This document shows, piece by piece, positions 17,363 through 25,296 of a DNA stretch of 64,000 nt (position 1 is the stretch's first letter; each line of letters starts with the position of its first letter). Source of the DNA: Mediannikoviicoccus vaginalis (GTDB lineage Bacteria; Bacillota; Clostridia; Tissierellales; Peptoniphilaceae); the NCBI RefSeq assembly GCF_928097925.1, contig NZ_CAKMRI010000001.1, positions 1,488,001 through 1,552,000 of the forward strand, written 5' to 3'. The notes beneath the pieces are model-generated. The model made no database searches and was not told the origin of the DNA. It worked only from the letters and a program-made list of their open reading frames with translations. Position numbers and translations under genes: made by a program.

Positions 17363-18016
17363 GTGAAAAATATTTTAATAATAGAAGATGATAAACATCT
17401 TAATAAGGGATTATCTATAGCATTAGAAAAAAACTATGGAGTGATTTCTACATTTTCTATAAGCGAGTCAAAAAAACATATTAATGATTCAGATTTAATT
17501 TTACTTGATATGAACTTGCCAGATGGAGATGGACTTGAAATAATAAAATATACGAGGGAAATTTCTACAATACCTATAATAGTTCTTTCTGCCATAGATT
17601 TAGAATCGTATATAATTTCTGCTATAAATTTAGGTGCAGATGACTATTTAACTAAACCTTTTTCTTTAGGAATCTTAGAAGCAAAGATAAATAGGGCATT
17701 TGAGAAAATTAACTCTGATGATTTAACTATTTATAAAAAAGATGGTATAGATTTCAATTTTAGTGAGAATAAGTTTTCAGTTGATGGTGTTAATTTTGAT
17801 TTGACGAGAACAGAAATTAAAATTTTATATGTTTTGATAAAAAACAAAGGGCAGGTTTTAACAAAAGAAACACTATTTGATTTAGTTTGGGGAATAGATG
17901 ATGAATTTATTGATCAGAATACTCTTAGCGTCAATATTTCTAGAATAAGAAATAAATTAAAACCCTATGACCCAATAGAAACAGTCTTTGGAGTTGGATA
18001 TAAATGGAATTTTTAA
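17363..18016 (+). CDS. OmpR-family response regulator (module 2)
   Basis: The 217-residue regulator has Asp49 in LLDMNLPDGDG, YLTKPF and a winged-helix C-terminus ending GVGYKWNF. GTG start follows AAAGGAG. The kinase gene overlaps its stop by 13 bases. It is paralogous to the module 1 regulator. The inverted-repeat site in front of the downstream ABC genes (18889-18904) is its likely operator. Confidence 0.88.
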   Translation: MKNILIIEDDKHLNKGLSIALEKNYGVISTFSISESKKHINDSDLILLDMNLPDGDGLEIIKYTREISTIPIIVLSAIDLESYIISAINLGADDYLTKPFSLGILEAKINRAFEKINSDDLTIYKKDGIDFNFSENKFSVDGVNFDLTRTEIKILYVLIKNKGQVLTKETLFDLVWGIDDEFIDQNTLSVNISRIRNKLKPYDPIETVFGVGYKWNF

Positions 18017-18876
18017 TAGGTCTTTTAGCTCTTATAATTGGAATTCTTTTATATAAATATATGGTCTTGAGAAATGAAATACGTGAACTTTCAGCTTATA
18101 TTGATAAGGCTTTGGATGGGAATTTGGAAATTACAGAATTTGATGAGAAGGAATTATCTAAAATAAAATCAAAGCTCATTAAGTTTTTGTATGCCAGCCA
18201 AGTAAAAGAAGCAAAAATAAATACAGAGAAAGGTAAAACAAAAGGCTTAATAGCGGATATATCACATCAAACCAAGACACCCATTACCAACCTTTCTTTA
18301 TACATCAGTCTTTTAGAAGATAGTCCTAAAGATGAGTACATTGAAATTATAAAGTATGAGCTTAATAAACTAGAATTTTTAATTCAAAACCTAGTAAAAT
18401 CTTCTAGGCTCGAATCCGATATTATTTCCTTACAAAAACATCAAGCAAATTTAAAAGACATAGTAGAAGATGTTTTGAGAGAATTTAAAGTAATATTGGA
18501 TGAAAAATGTATAAGCATAAATTTAAAAGACGAAGACTTGATTTTCAATTTGGACGAAAGATGGCTTAAAGAAGCTATCCACAATCTAGTAGATAATGCT
18601 ATAAAATACTCACCCAATGGTTCTACAATTAATATTTCGGTTTATAAATCTTACCTAAACTATAATCTAGACATAGAAAATAAGTGCAAAGACCTATCAG
18701 AAGAAATTTTGCCAAAGATATTTGAAAGATTTTATAGAGGAAAAAATTCAGTTTCAAAGGACGGTTTGGGTTTAGGTCTTTTTATAGCCAGAGAAATTAT
18801 AGAAAAACATGGTGGAAATATAAGAGCGTCTTTGGACGAAAATAGAATAAAGTTTTCAGTAGACTTCCCTTTGTGA
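18004..18876 (+). CDS. Sensor histidine kinase (module 2)
   Basis: The 290-residue kinase has a single N-terminal membrane segment (3-20), H box ADISHQTKTPITN (His88), N box NLVDNAIKYSPNG and G box GLGLGLFIAREI. As in module 1 there is no external sensor domain. ATG overlaps the regulator gene. A promoter-containing gap of 88 bases separates it from the ABC genes. Confidence 0.87.
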   Translation: MEFLIGLLALIIGILLYKYMVLRNEIRELSAYIDKALDGNLEITEFDEKELSKIKSKLIKFLYASQVKEAKINTEKGKTKGLIADISHQTKTPITNLSLYISLLEDSPKDEYIEIIKYELNKLEFLIQNLVKSSRLESDIISLQKHQANLKDIVEDVLREFKVILDEKCISINLKDEDLIFNLDERWLKEAIHNLVDNAIKYSPNGSTINISVYKSYLNYNLDIENKCKDLSEEILPKIFERFYRGKNSVSKDGLGLGLFIAREIIEKHGGNIRASLDENRIKFSVDFPL

Positions 18877-18888
18877 GAAGTCTTTTTT

Positions 18889-18926
18889 CTTACAAAACTG
18901 TAAGAAGTCTCGTAAGTACTTTGTAA
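18889..18926 (+). promoter_or_regulatory. Inverted-repeat operator upstream of the module 2 ABC genes
   Basis: CTTACA-AAAC-TGTAAG (18889-18904) is a perfect inverted repeat. It is followed by a second TGTAAG-containing copy (GTAAGTACTTTGTAAG, 18912-18927). The same half-sites occur before the module 3 ABC genes. Placement suggests binding by the module regulator. Confidence 0.6.
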
Positions 18927-18964
18927 GATGCGAATGTTATATTAAATGTAAAGAGGTGATAGAT

Positions 18965-19642
18965 ATGTTAAAAGTAGAAAATTTAAAAAGATATTATAAA
19001 ACAAATGACGTGGAAGTAAGAGCTCTTGATGGAGTATCTTTCGATGTGGAAAAAGGAGAATTTATTTCTATAATAGGAGCATCTGGCTCTGGAAAATCAA
19101 CCCTTTTACATTTACTAGGAGGACTTGATTATCCTACAAGCGGAAAAGTTTTAATTGATGATACCGACATTTATGCATTGAAAGATGATGAGAGAACTAT
19201 TTTTAGAAGAAGAAATATTGGTTTTGTCTTTCAAGCATATAATCTCTTGCCAATGTTAAATGTGTATGAGAATATAATTATTCCCTTTGGTCTAGATGGA
19301 GACAAAGTAGATAAAAAATATGTTGATTCCGTAATAGACATTCTAGAAATAAGTGATCAAAAATATAAAATGCCTAATGAATTATCAGGTGGACAGCAAC
19401 AAAGGGTTGCTATAGCAAGAGCCTTGGTTACTAAACCCTCTTTAATTCTAGCTGACGAACCTACAGGAAATTTGGATTCAAAATCTTCTTCCCAAGTTGT
19501 TTATTTACTAAAAAAGATTAATAAAGAGCTTGGAAATACTATTCTTATGATTACTCACGATGATGCCGTCGCTCAAGCTGCAGAAAAAACTCTAAGAATA
19601 GAAGATGGAAGGCTGGTGGGAAATAATGAAAGTCAAAAATAA
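18965..19642 (+). CDS. ABC transporter ATP-binding protein, MacB/LolD type (module 2)
   Basis: The 225-residue ATPase has Walker [13 protein letters not shown], signature [14 protein letters not shown], Walker [13 protein letters not shown] and ITHDD. ATG 18965 follows GAGGTGAT with normal spacing; a GTG 9 bases upstream lies within that site. It overlaps the permease gene by 17 bases. Confidence 0.88.
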   Translation: MLKVENLKRYYKTNDVEVRALDGVSFDVEKGEFISIIGASGSGKSTLLHLLGGLDYPTSGKVLIDDTDIYALKDDERTIFRRRNIGFVFQAYNLLPMLNVYENIIIPFGLDGDKVDKKYVDSVIDILEISDQKYKMPNELSGGQQQRVAIARALVTKPSLILADEPTGNLDSKSSSQVVYLLKKINKELGNTILMITHDDAVAQAAEKTLRIEDGRLVGNNESQK

Positions 19643-22106
19643 AGCTTATATAGCACGTCTGTCAAAAAATATTTTAAATGCGAATAAAAGCAGGAGAAAT
19701 ATTCTCTTATTAGCAATTGCTTTGACTTCTATACTATTTACAAGTCTGTTTTCTGTAGCCTTAGGTTTAGGAAAAAGCATGGAAACCCAAACGATGAAAA
19801 CTATTGGCACAATCAGCCATGGCTCTTTTAAAGAACTTTCTGACAAAGACATAAGTATTTTATCAAAGGATAAAGACATAAAAGAATTTTCAATAAGGGA
19901 GAAAGTTGGGATTCTTGATGATGAAAAAGTTATGGCAGAACTATCTTATATGGATAAGAAAGGATTTGAATGGTCTCTAATAGAAAAAGTTAAGGGGGAG
20001 TTTCCAGAAAAAGAAAAACAAGTATTTATAGACATAGCTACTGCTAAAAAATTAGGTTATAAGGGTGAAATCGGAGAAGAGATAGAAGTTCCTTTTAAAA
20101 TAGAAAAACCTTACACGGGAGAGATTATCGAAAAGAAAAGTGATAAATTTATTATATCTGGAACTTTTCAAAATCCAATTGACTCCAATGTTGGTGTAGG
20201 ACAAATCTATTTATCAAAAGCTTATGTAGATAAATTATCACTTCCAGAAAATAATAAAGATTTGGAAGTAATGCTAAAGAATTCCTTTATGATAAGGGAT
20301 AAACTTATAAAAATTGCAGAGAGAAATGGTTATAAAGTGGTAGATGACCCTGGAAATCTATCCGACAAAGAAATAAGAATTGGTGTTAACTTTGCATATC
20401 TTTTATCTGGTGATTCTAGTTTTGATTTTAAAACATTTCTACCCTTCTTAGCTTTTTTGATTTTGGTAATAGTCTCCGGATATTTGATAATAAATAATAT
20501 TTTTAAGATATCCGTAAATGAAGATATTAAACTTCTAGGACTTTTAAAAACAATTGGAATGACAAAGCCACAAATCAAAAAACTTGTTCATCTAGAGTCT
20601 TTAGCAGTCGTACTTCCAGCAATAATAGTTGGAGACATAGTAGGGATTTCTATTGGAAAAGTTATTTTAAATAAAATATTTGCAAATAATGAGATGTTAA
20701 CGGATGTAAAATTATCACTCATGGTAATAATCTTAATTATAGTATTTTCGACAGCCTTTACTTTGCTTACTGTATTTCTATCGGTGATGAGACCTGCAAG
20801 GTATGCGGCAAAAGTTTCTCCAATAGATGCCAGTAGATACAATGAAACCACGATTAAAAAGAAATATAAGAGTGAGAATATTTCTCTGGGCAAGCTTGCT
20901 AGAAGACAAATCTTTTCCAATAAATTTAGATTTATATCCATAGTTCTCTCCATTAGCCTTTCTGCTGTTATTTTGAATAGTGTCTTAACTTATACAGGCA
21001 ATATTGATTTAGAAAAAGGAATATCTGATGTAATTGCAACAGATTATAATATAGCAAGCCCAAAATATTTTAGGTATATGTACTCAGGAAGTGAGGACGG
21101 TATCAAGGATAATTTCATTGATGAAATAGAAAATCAAAAGGGATTTAAAGCTGGGGGAGCATTATACTATTATGGTTATGAATACGATTATACAGATATA
21201 AAAATAGAAGACAAAAAAGTTGCACCAATTCTATTCGGTATGGATGAGTTTCTAATAAATAAACAAAAATTTATAGATGGAGAATTTGATAAAGAAAAAT
21301 GGCAAACAGGAAATTATGTTATCATAGGAGAATATGGAGATAAAAAATCTGCATTTAACGCTGGCGATAAAATAAAGATTAATGTCAAAAATAAAGTCAA
21401 AGAAGTCCAAGTGATGGGGAAAGTTGAATATAATTTTTCAAATGGTCTTAGATATTTTCCTGTAATTAAGGAAGATATAAATGACGAATCTAGTCCTACT
21501 TTAAGTTTGGAATATATTTATATGAATCCGAATGAGTATAAAGAGCTCACAGGAGATAAGAGTATAATGTCCTATGGATTTGATGTGGAGGATAGTGAAA
21601 AAGAAAATTTTGATAAGTTATTAAAATCTTTTGAAAATGAACCAGGATTTTCCTACGATTCAAGGGATCTTCAGATCAAATCTACAATGGAATTCAAAAA
21701 CCTAATAGAATTTGCTGGCTACAGCTTGTCTATAGTATTGTTCTTAATATCGGTGCTTAATTTTATTAACGTTATTGCTACTGAGATATTAAGAAACATG
21801 GTTAACTTATCAATTCTTGAAGCAATTGGAATGACAAAGAAAAATATTAAAAAATATTTGGTGAAAAAGAATTTGATCTATTCTTTATGTGGCTTAGTAT
21901 TTTCTTTAATCATTATGCTTCTTGTAGACAAATATATCTTGATGGATTTTATGGCAGCAACTAATTGGACTTCCTATAAATTTGTAATCATGCCTCTTAT
22001 CCTTGTAAATTTTGTAAATATAATTATTGGGATATTATTTACTGGCAAGTTCTATGAAAAGCATAGCCAAAATAGTCTTGTAGATAGAATAAGAAGTTTA
22101 GAATAA
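19626..22106 (+). CDS. FtsX/MacB-type ABC permease (module 2)
   Basis: The 826-residue permease has the same two-half plan as module 1. The first segment is at about 25-45, with an external domain to about 265 and three membrane segments to about 400. A second external domain lies at about 450-690, with three C-terminal segments. The coupling-loop motifs LLKTIGMTKPQIKK and ILEAIGMTKKNIKK are clear FtsX signatures. The start is ATG 19626, inside the end of the ATPase gene. Confidence 0.86.
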   Translation: MKVKNKAYIARLSKNILNANKSRRNILLLAIALTSILFTSLFSVALGLGKSMETQTMKTIGTISHGSFKELSDKDISILSKDKDIKEFSIREKVGILDDEKVMAELSYMDKKGFEWSLIEKVKGEFPEKEKQVFIDIATAKKLGYKGEIGEEIEVPFKIEKPYTGEIIEKKSDKFIISGTFQNPIDSNVGVGQIYLSKAYVDKLSLPENNKDLEVMLKNSFMIRDKLIKIAERNGYKVVDDPGNLSDKEIRIGVNFAYLLSGDSSFDFKTFLPFLAFLILVIVSGYLIINNIFKISVNEDIKLLGLLKTIGMTKPQIKKLVHLESLAVVLPAIIVGDIVGISIGKVILNKIFANNEMLTDVKLSLMVIILIIVFSTAFTLLTVFLSVMRPARYAAKVSPIDASRYNETTIKKKYKSENISLGKLARRQIFSNKFRFISIVLSISLSAVILNSVLTYTGNIDLEKGISDVIATDYNIASPKYFRYMYSGSEDGIKDNFIDEIENQKGFKAGGALYYYGYEYDYTDIKIEDKKVAPILFGMDEFLINKQKFIDGEFDKEKWQTGNYVIIGEYGDKKSAFNAGDKIKINVKNKVKEVQVMGKVEYNFSNGLRYFPVIKEDINDESSPTLSLEYIYMNPNEYKELTGDKSIMSYGFDVEDSEKENFDKLLKSFENEPGFSYDSRDLQIKSTMEFKNLIEFAGYSLSIVLFLISVLNFINVIATEILRNMVNLSILEAIGMTKKNIKKYLVKKNLIYSLCGLVFSLIIMLLVDKYILMDFMAATNWTSYKFVIMPLILVNFVNIIIGILFTGKFYEKHSQNSLVDRIRSLE

Positions 22107-22124
22107 TATATGAAATTCAACTTT

Positions 22125-22156
22125 AAAAGGCGATGAAGAAATCTCATCGCCTTATT
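22125..22156 (+). terminator. Bidirectional terminator between module 2 and the folate operon
   Basis: AAGGCGATGA (22127-22136) and TCATCGCCTT (22144-22153) form a perfect 10-bp stem. T residues follow on both strands, more clearly on the minus strand. Confidence 0.8.
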
Positions 22157-22157
22157 T

Positions 22158-22964
22158 CTATTCTATTTCATTTAGTAATTGAAAAACTTTCTTTTTTAAA
22201 ACTGGATGCACCAAGAAGGGTTCAATTTCATTTAGTGGCTCTAACACAAATTTTCTCTCTTCTATATATGGATGTGGCACTTTTAGTCTGTCGCTATAGA
22301 TTATTTCGTCGTCAATGAAAAGTATATCTATATCGATTGTTCTTGGTCCCCACTTTTCGTGACGCTCTCTACCTAGTTCCAGTTCTATTTTTTGAGTAAT
22401 ATCTAAAAAGTCTAGAGGCTCTTCAAAGGACTCTACTACTACAACCTTGTTTAAAAAGTCATCTTGGTCCGTCTTTCCCCATGCCTTTGTTACATAGTCG
22501 CTGGACTGTCGTATTATTTCAAAATGTTTTGACAGTTCTTCTACGGCTCTACTCATATATTCTTCTTTGTTGCCAATGTTTGATCCAAGGGACAGGTAGT
22601 ACCTTCTCTTTGTTCTTGAGATTTCAACTGAAACTGTATCCAGTGGGAGATGTACCGGTGCCCAAGGTTTTTTTAATTCCAGGTCAACTCTTTCAACCAT
22701 TTTATATTTATGGAAGATAAATTCCACAAGTTTTAGACATGCCTCTTCAATAAGGTCATAGGACTCTCTTCTAAACTCTTCTGTTAGTTCCTCTGCCAAG
22801 ACTCCATAGTGAATTGAAGCTTCTAGGTCGTTTTCTCTAGCGGCTTTTGTCATGTTATAGTATATATTTAAATCTAGCACAAATTTTTGTCCAAGATTTT
22901 TTTCTTCTTCAAACACACCATGCTTACCAAAAATTGTTAAATCTTTTATTCTGAGTGTATCCAT
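22158..22964 (-). CDS. folBK: Bifunctional dihydroneopterin aldolase / HPPK (FolB-FolK fusion)
   Basis: The 268-residue protein has two domains. Residues 1-120 are FolB (MDTLRIKDLTIFGKHGVFEEE, then Y and K of the aldolase fold). Residues 125-268 are FolK (YLSLGSNIGN, ELGRERHEKWGPRTIDIDIL, VPHPYIEERKFVLEPL). It converts dihydroneopterin to hydroxymethyl-dihydropterin and then adds pyrophosphate, the two steps before dihydropteroate synthase. Last gene of the minus-strand folate operon, 9 bases after the HD gene. Confidence 0.93.
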   Translation of the reverse strand: MDTLRIKDLTIFGKHGVFEEEKNLGQKFVLDLNIYYNMTKAARENDLEASIHYGVLAEELTEEFRRESYDLIEEACLKLVEFIFHKYKMVERVDLELKKPWAPVHLPLDTVSVEISRTKRRYYLSLGSNIGNKEEYMSRAVEELSKHFEIIRQSSDYVTKAWGKTDQDDFLNKVVVVESFEEPLDFLDITQKIELELGRERHEKWGPRTIDIDILFIDDEIIYSDRLKVPHPYIEERKFVLEPLNEIEPFLVHPVLKKKVFQLLNEIE

Positions 22965-22973
22965 AACTCTCCT

Positions 22974-23450
22974 TTAATAGGTGATTTTGTGATTTTTCTT
23001 TTCTTCAGACCAATAGCAAATATCATAAGCGGGGCATCTAAAGCAGATTCGTGAAAGCTTGTCCGCCTTGTAAAAAATTTCATTAAAAGGGGTGCTTGTT
23101 TGTTTTTCTCTATGCTTTCTGATGCAGTCTAGAATCATTTCTCTTTCTTCTTCGCTAAATGAAGTTAGTGGAAGTAATTTTTCTGCAATCTCGGCGGAGG
23201 CCTTGTCGTGGTCCGTTCCATCGCGGTACTGCATAACCCTTCCAATGTCGTGAAGAAGGGCAGTTGTATAAATTAAATCCTTTGATATATCCAGGCCCTC
23301 TTCCAAAACCATAATATAACAGATCCTTGCCACATCTAAAAAGTGGGCAAGGTCATGTTTACAAAATGGTCTTTCTCTTTCAAACTCCTCCAAGTCGTTT
23401 AAAAGTTTTACATACTCCTCATTAAACATTATGATATTTGTATTTTCCAT
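22974..23450 (-). CDS. HD-domain metal-dependent phosphohydrolase in the folate operon
   Basis: The 158-residue protein has HD-superfamily residues H in DLAHFLDVAR, HD in ALLHDIGRV and D in the later helix region DHDKASAE and DKLSR. The C-terminal cysteine cluster CFRCPAYDIC is typical of this subgroup. HD proteins remove phosphate from nucleotides or similar substrates. Position between folE and folBK makes it a candidate for the dihydroneopterin triphosphate dephosphorylation step, for which no Nudix-type FolQ is seen here (inference). ATG 23450 begins 1 base after the folE stop. Confidence 0.8.
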   Translation of the reverse strand: MENTNIIMFNEEYVKLLNDLEEFERERPFCKHDLAHFLDVARICYIMVLEEGLDISKDLIYTTALLHDIGRVMQYRDGTDHDKASAEIAEKLLPLTSFSEEEREMILDCIRKHREKQTSTPFNEIFYKADKLSRICFRCPAYDICYWSEEKKNHKITY

Positions 23451-23451
23451 A

Positions 23452-24006
23452 TTACATCTCAATCAATCTGTAAGCTTCGTTTCTAAGGTCTAAATTAGTT
23501 TCCATTTCTCCAAGGGCTACTGAAGTTACTGTGTAGGAACCAGGCTTTTTAACACCACGCATTGTCATACACATATGTTCAGCTTCAACAACAACTAGAA
23601 CTCCCTTTGCTCCTAGGTAGTCCATCATTGCCTCTGCCACTTGAAGATTTAATCTCTCTTGAAGTTGTGGTCTCTTTGCATAGGTTTCAACTGTTCTTGC
23701 AAGTTTTGAAAGGCCGGCAACTCTTCCATTTGGTACATAGGCGATGTGAGCCTTGCCATGCACTGGTAAAAAGTGATGTTCGCACATTGAGAAGAACTCA
23801 ATGTCCTTAACCACTACTATATTGTCATCCACATATTCGAAGGTCTTTGAAAGATGCTCCTTGGCGTCTTTACCTAAACCTGAAAATATTTCTTCATACA
23901 TTCTTGCCACCCTTTGAGGGGTTTCAAGAAGTCCTTCTCTATTTGGGTCTTCTCCTACAGCTTCAATTATCATCGATACTGCTTGTTCAATTTTCTTTTT
24001 ATCCAT
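23452..24006 (-). CDS. folE: GTP cyclohydrolase I
   Basis: The 184-residue enzyme of usual length has [12 protein letters not shown] and [22 protein letters not shown], and zinc-ligand Cys and His residues in SMCEHH and [13 protein letters not shown]. It converts GTP to dihydroneopterin triphosphate, the first step of folate synthesis. AGAGGT precedes ATG. First gene behind a THF riboswitch, followed directly by the HD and folBK genes. Confidence 0.95.
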   Translation of the reverse strand: MDKKKIEQAVSMIIEAVGEDPNREGLLETPQRVARMYEEIFSGLGKDAKEHLSKTFEYVDDNIVVVKDIEFFSMCEHHFLPVHGKAHIAYVPNGRVAGLSKLARTVETYAKRPQLQERLNLQVAEAMMDYLGAKGVLVVVEAEHMCMTMRGVKKPGSYTVTSVALGEMETNLDLRNEAYRLIEM

Positions 24007-24031
24007 TCTACATACCTCTTTCTAGTTTCTA

Positions 24032-24066
24032 CAAATAAAATTAACCAGTACCAATAGGTACCGGTC
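24032..24066 (-). terminator. THF-riboswitch-associated intrinsic terminator
   Basis: On the minus strand ACCGGTACC (24065-24057) pairs with GGTACTGGT (24052-24044) around TATT, followed by TAATTTTATTT. It sits between the aptamer and folE. An upstream hairpin, CTTCCGC with GCGGAAG (24066-24097), could act as the antiterminator or its competitor. Confidence 0.7.
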
Positions 24067-24090
24067 TTCCGCAAGTATGATAATAATATT

Positions 24091-24178
24091 AGCGGAAGCG
24101 ATAAGACACCGCAATTTAAAATTTTCGTTAAAGGGCAACTCCCTATCCCTTTACACTTAACGCGTCTTACCTACTCTA
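24091..24178 (-). ncRNA. Tetrahydrofolate (THF) riboswitch
   Basis: On the minus strand the order of conserved words is AGAGTAGG, ACGCGTTAAGTGT, GGGAGTTGCC, AACGAA and GCGGTGTCTTAT. This follows the THF-I consensus, including the paired GGTAAGAC / GTCTTATC helix and the internal pseudoknot loop GGGAGTTG. It lies in front of folE, a common target. Folate excess would reduce expression of the whole operon. Confidence 0.9.
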
Positions 24179-24189
24179 TTCTGTATTCA

Positions 24190-24217
24190 ATTATACCATA
24201 CAAAGGGGGTATGGTAT
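24190..24217 (-). promoter_or_regulatory. Folate operon promoter with overlapping palindrome
   Basis: The minus-strand -10 box is TATAAT (24195-24190). A perfect inverted repeat ATACCATAC (24193-24201) / GTATGGTAT (24209-24217) overlaps it and covers the spacer and -35 region. The repeat could be an operator or a terminator-like fold. Confidence 0.5.
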
Positions 24218-24351
24218 TCTATTTATTATAATACCCGTAAAATATTTTTTTTAACAGGAGTTATAAATCTAATAAAATAAATGTTATTGATTTATTAAGA
24301 GGGGTATATATTTTATGAAATAATTTACATAAAAAATTCAAGGAGGATGTT

Positions 24352-24594
24352 ATGGAAAGTGTAAAGACTTCAAAGAAAGGCTTCACAGTTAAATTAATCG
24401 TTGTAATTGCTTTTTTAGCAGTACTGTATCTGTTCAGAAACACAACTTGGGTTCAATTGACATCCGTAGGTGCTTTTGGTTCTTACTTAATCTACGATGA
24501 ACTTGCATCACATGGTGCTAAGGAATTGGCTTTACGTGTCATAATATTATTTTTAGTACTTGAAGCCATTACAATTTCAATTTTTATAAGGTGA
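24352..24594 (+). CDS. Small membrane protein, unknown function
   Basis: The 80-residue protein has two hydrophobic segments (about 16-32 and 62-79) and a short polar stretch between them (SYLIYDELASHGAKE). AAGGAGG precedes ATG at normal spacing. It stands alone between the divergent folate operon and the toxin-antitoxin pair. Family not recognised. Confidence 0.65.
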   Translation: MESVKTSKKGFTVKLIVVIAFLAVLYLFRNTTWVQLTSVGAFGSYLIYDELASHGAKELALRVIILFLVLEAITISIFIR

Positions 24595-24610
24595 TAGGGT
24601 TACAAAATAG

Positions 24611-24643
24611 TTTACAAAAACCTAAACGTACATTATAATGTAC
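24611..24643 (+). promoter_or_regulatory. Toxin-antitoxin promoter and palindromic operator
   Basis: TTTACA (24611-24616), a 17-base spacer and TATAAT (24634-24639). The -10 box lies inside a perfect 16-base palindrome GTACATTATAATGTAC (24628-24643), the expected arrangement for repression by the antitoxin or TA complex. Confidence 0.8.
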
Positions 24644-24658
24644 TTGGAGGTGCATTCT

Positions 24659-24898
24659 ATGAGTTACATTAATATTACAAATTTCAGAAAAAATGCATTC
24701 GAATATATTAACTCTGCCGTAGAATTTGGAGATGTAATTAATATAAGTACAAAAAATGGAAATGCAGTAGTGTTAAGTGAACAAGATTATAGAGACATGT
24801 TGGAATCAATATTTTTTGCTCAAAACAGTGCAATGGCAGACATTTTAATAGAAGGTAAAAACACTCCTCTAGAGGAATGTGAAGAATTCGAGTGGTAA
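24659..24898 (+). CDS. yefM: YefM/Phd-family antitoxin
   Basis: The 79-residue protein has an N-terminal Phd/YefM DNA-binding fold (YINITNFRKNAFEYINSAVE, then VVLSEQDYRDMLES) and an acidic C-terminal tail (LEECEEFEW) that would wrap the toxin. ATG 24659 follows GGAGGT; a longer reading starts inside the operator. The toxin start codon overlaps its stop (TAATG). It would neutralise YoeB and repress its own promoter through the adjacent palindrome. Confidence 0.88.
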   Translation: MSYINITNFRKNAFEYINSAVEFGDVINISTKNGNAVVLSEQDYRDMLESIFFAQNSAMADILIEGKNTPLEECEEFEW

Positions 24899-25164
24899 TG
24901 TACAAGCTTGTTATGACTAAATCCGCAAAAAAGGATAGAGATAAAATTAAAAATGAGAAGAACTTGAAGAATAGAGTTCAATCTCTTTTAGAAGTTATAC
25001 AAGAAGATCCATATAAGAATCCACCGCCATTTGAAATGTTAAAAGGAAATTTTAAAGGATTGATTTCAAGAAGAATCAATATACAACACAGACTTGTGTA
25101 TGAGGTATTTGAAGAAGAAAAGATAATAAAAATAATTAGCATGTGGACTCATTATGAGTTTTAG
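24898..25164 (+). CDS. yoeB: YoeB-family mRNA interferase toxin
   Basis: The 88-residue protein is of typical length. It keeps the active-site set Glu46 (PFEMLKG), Arg65 (IQHRLVYEV) and His85-Tyr86 (MWTHYEF). YoeB cuts mRNA in the ribosomal A site when freed from YefM. ATG overlaps the antitoxin stop. No sign of decay, so the pair is probably functional. Confidence 0.9.
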   Translation: MYKLVMTKSAKKDRDKIKNEKNLKNRVQSLLEVIQEDPYKNPPPFEMLKGNFKGLISRRINIQHRLVYEVFEEEKIIKIISMWTHYEF

Positions 25165-25166
25165 AA

Positions 25167-25195
25167 AAGAGAGCTGGTAAAACAGTTCTTTTTTT
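25167..25195 (+). terminator. Terminator after yefM-yoeB
   Basis: AAGAGAGCTG (25167-25176) pairs with CAGTTCTTTT (25183-25192) with two G-U pairs, followed by more T residues. Confidence 0.8.
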
Positions 25196-25296
25196 GTTTT
25201 AGCAATCAAAAAAAATCTTTTAAATATAACTCTCCATTTTACATTTTACTAAATTTGATGTATCTTTATCATAGAGTTCCCAAGGGAGGTATAAAG

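Noticed and set aside
24602-24643. CRISPR-like repeat
   Set aside because: The single palindrome is a promoter operator; no spaced direct repeats or cas genes occur anywhere in the window.
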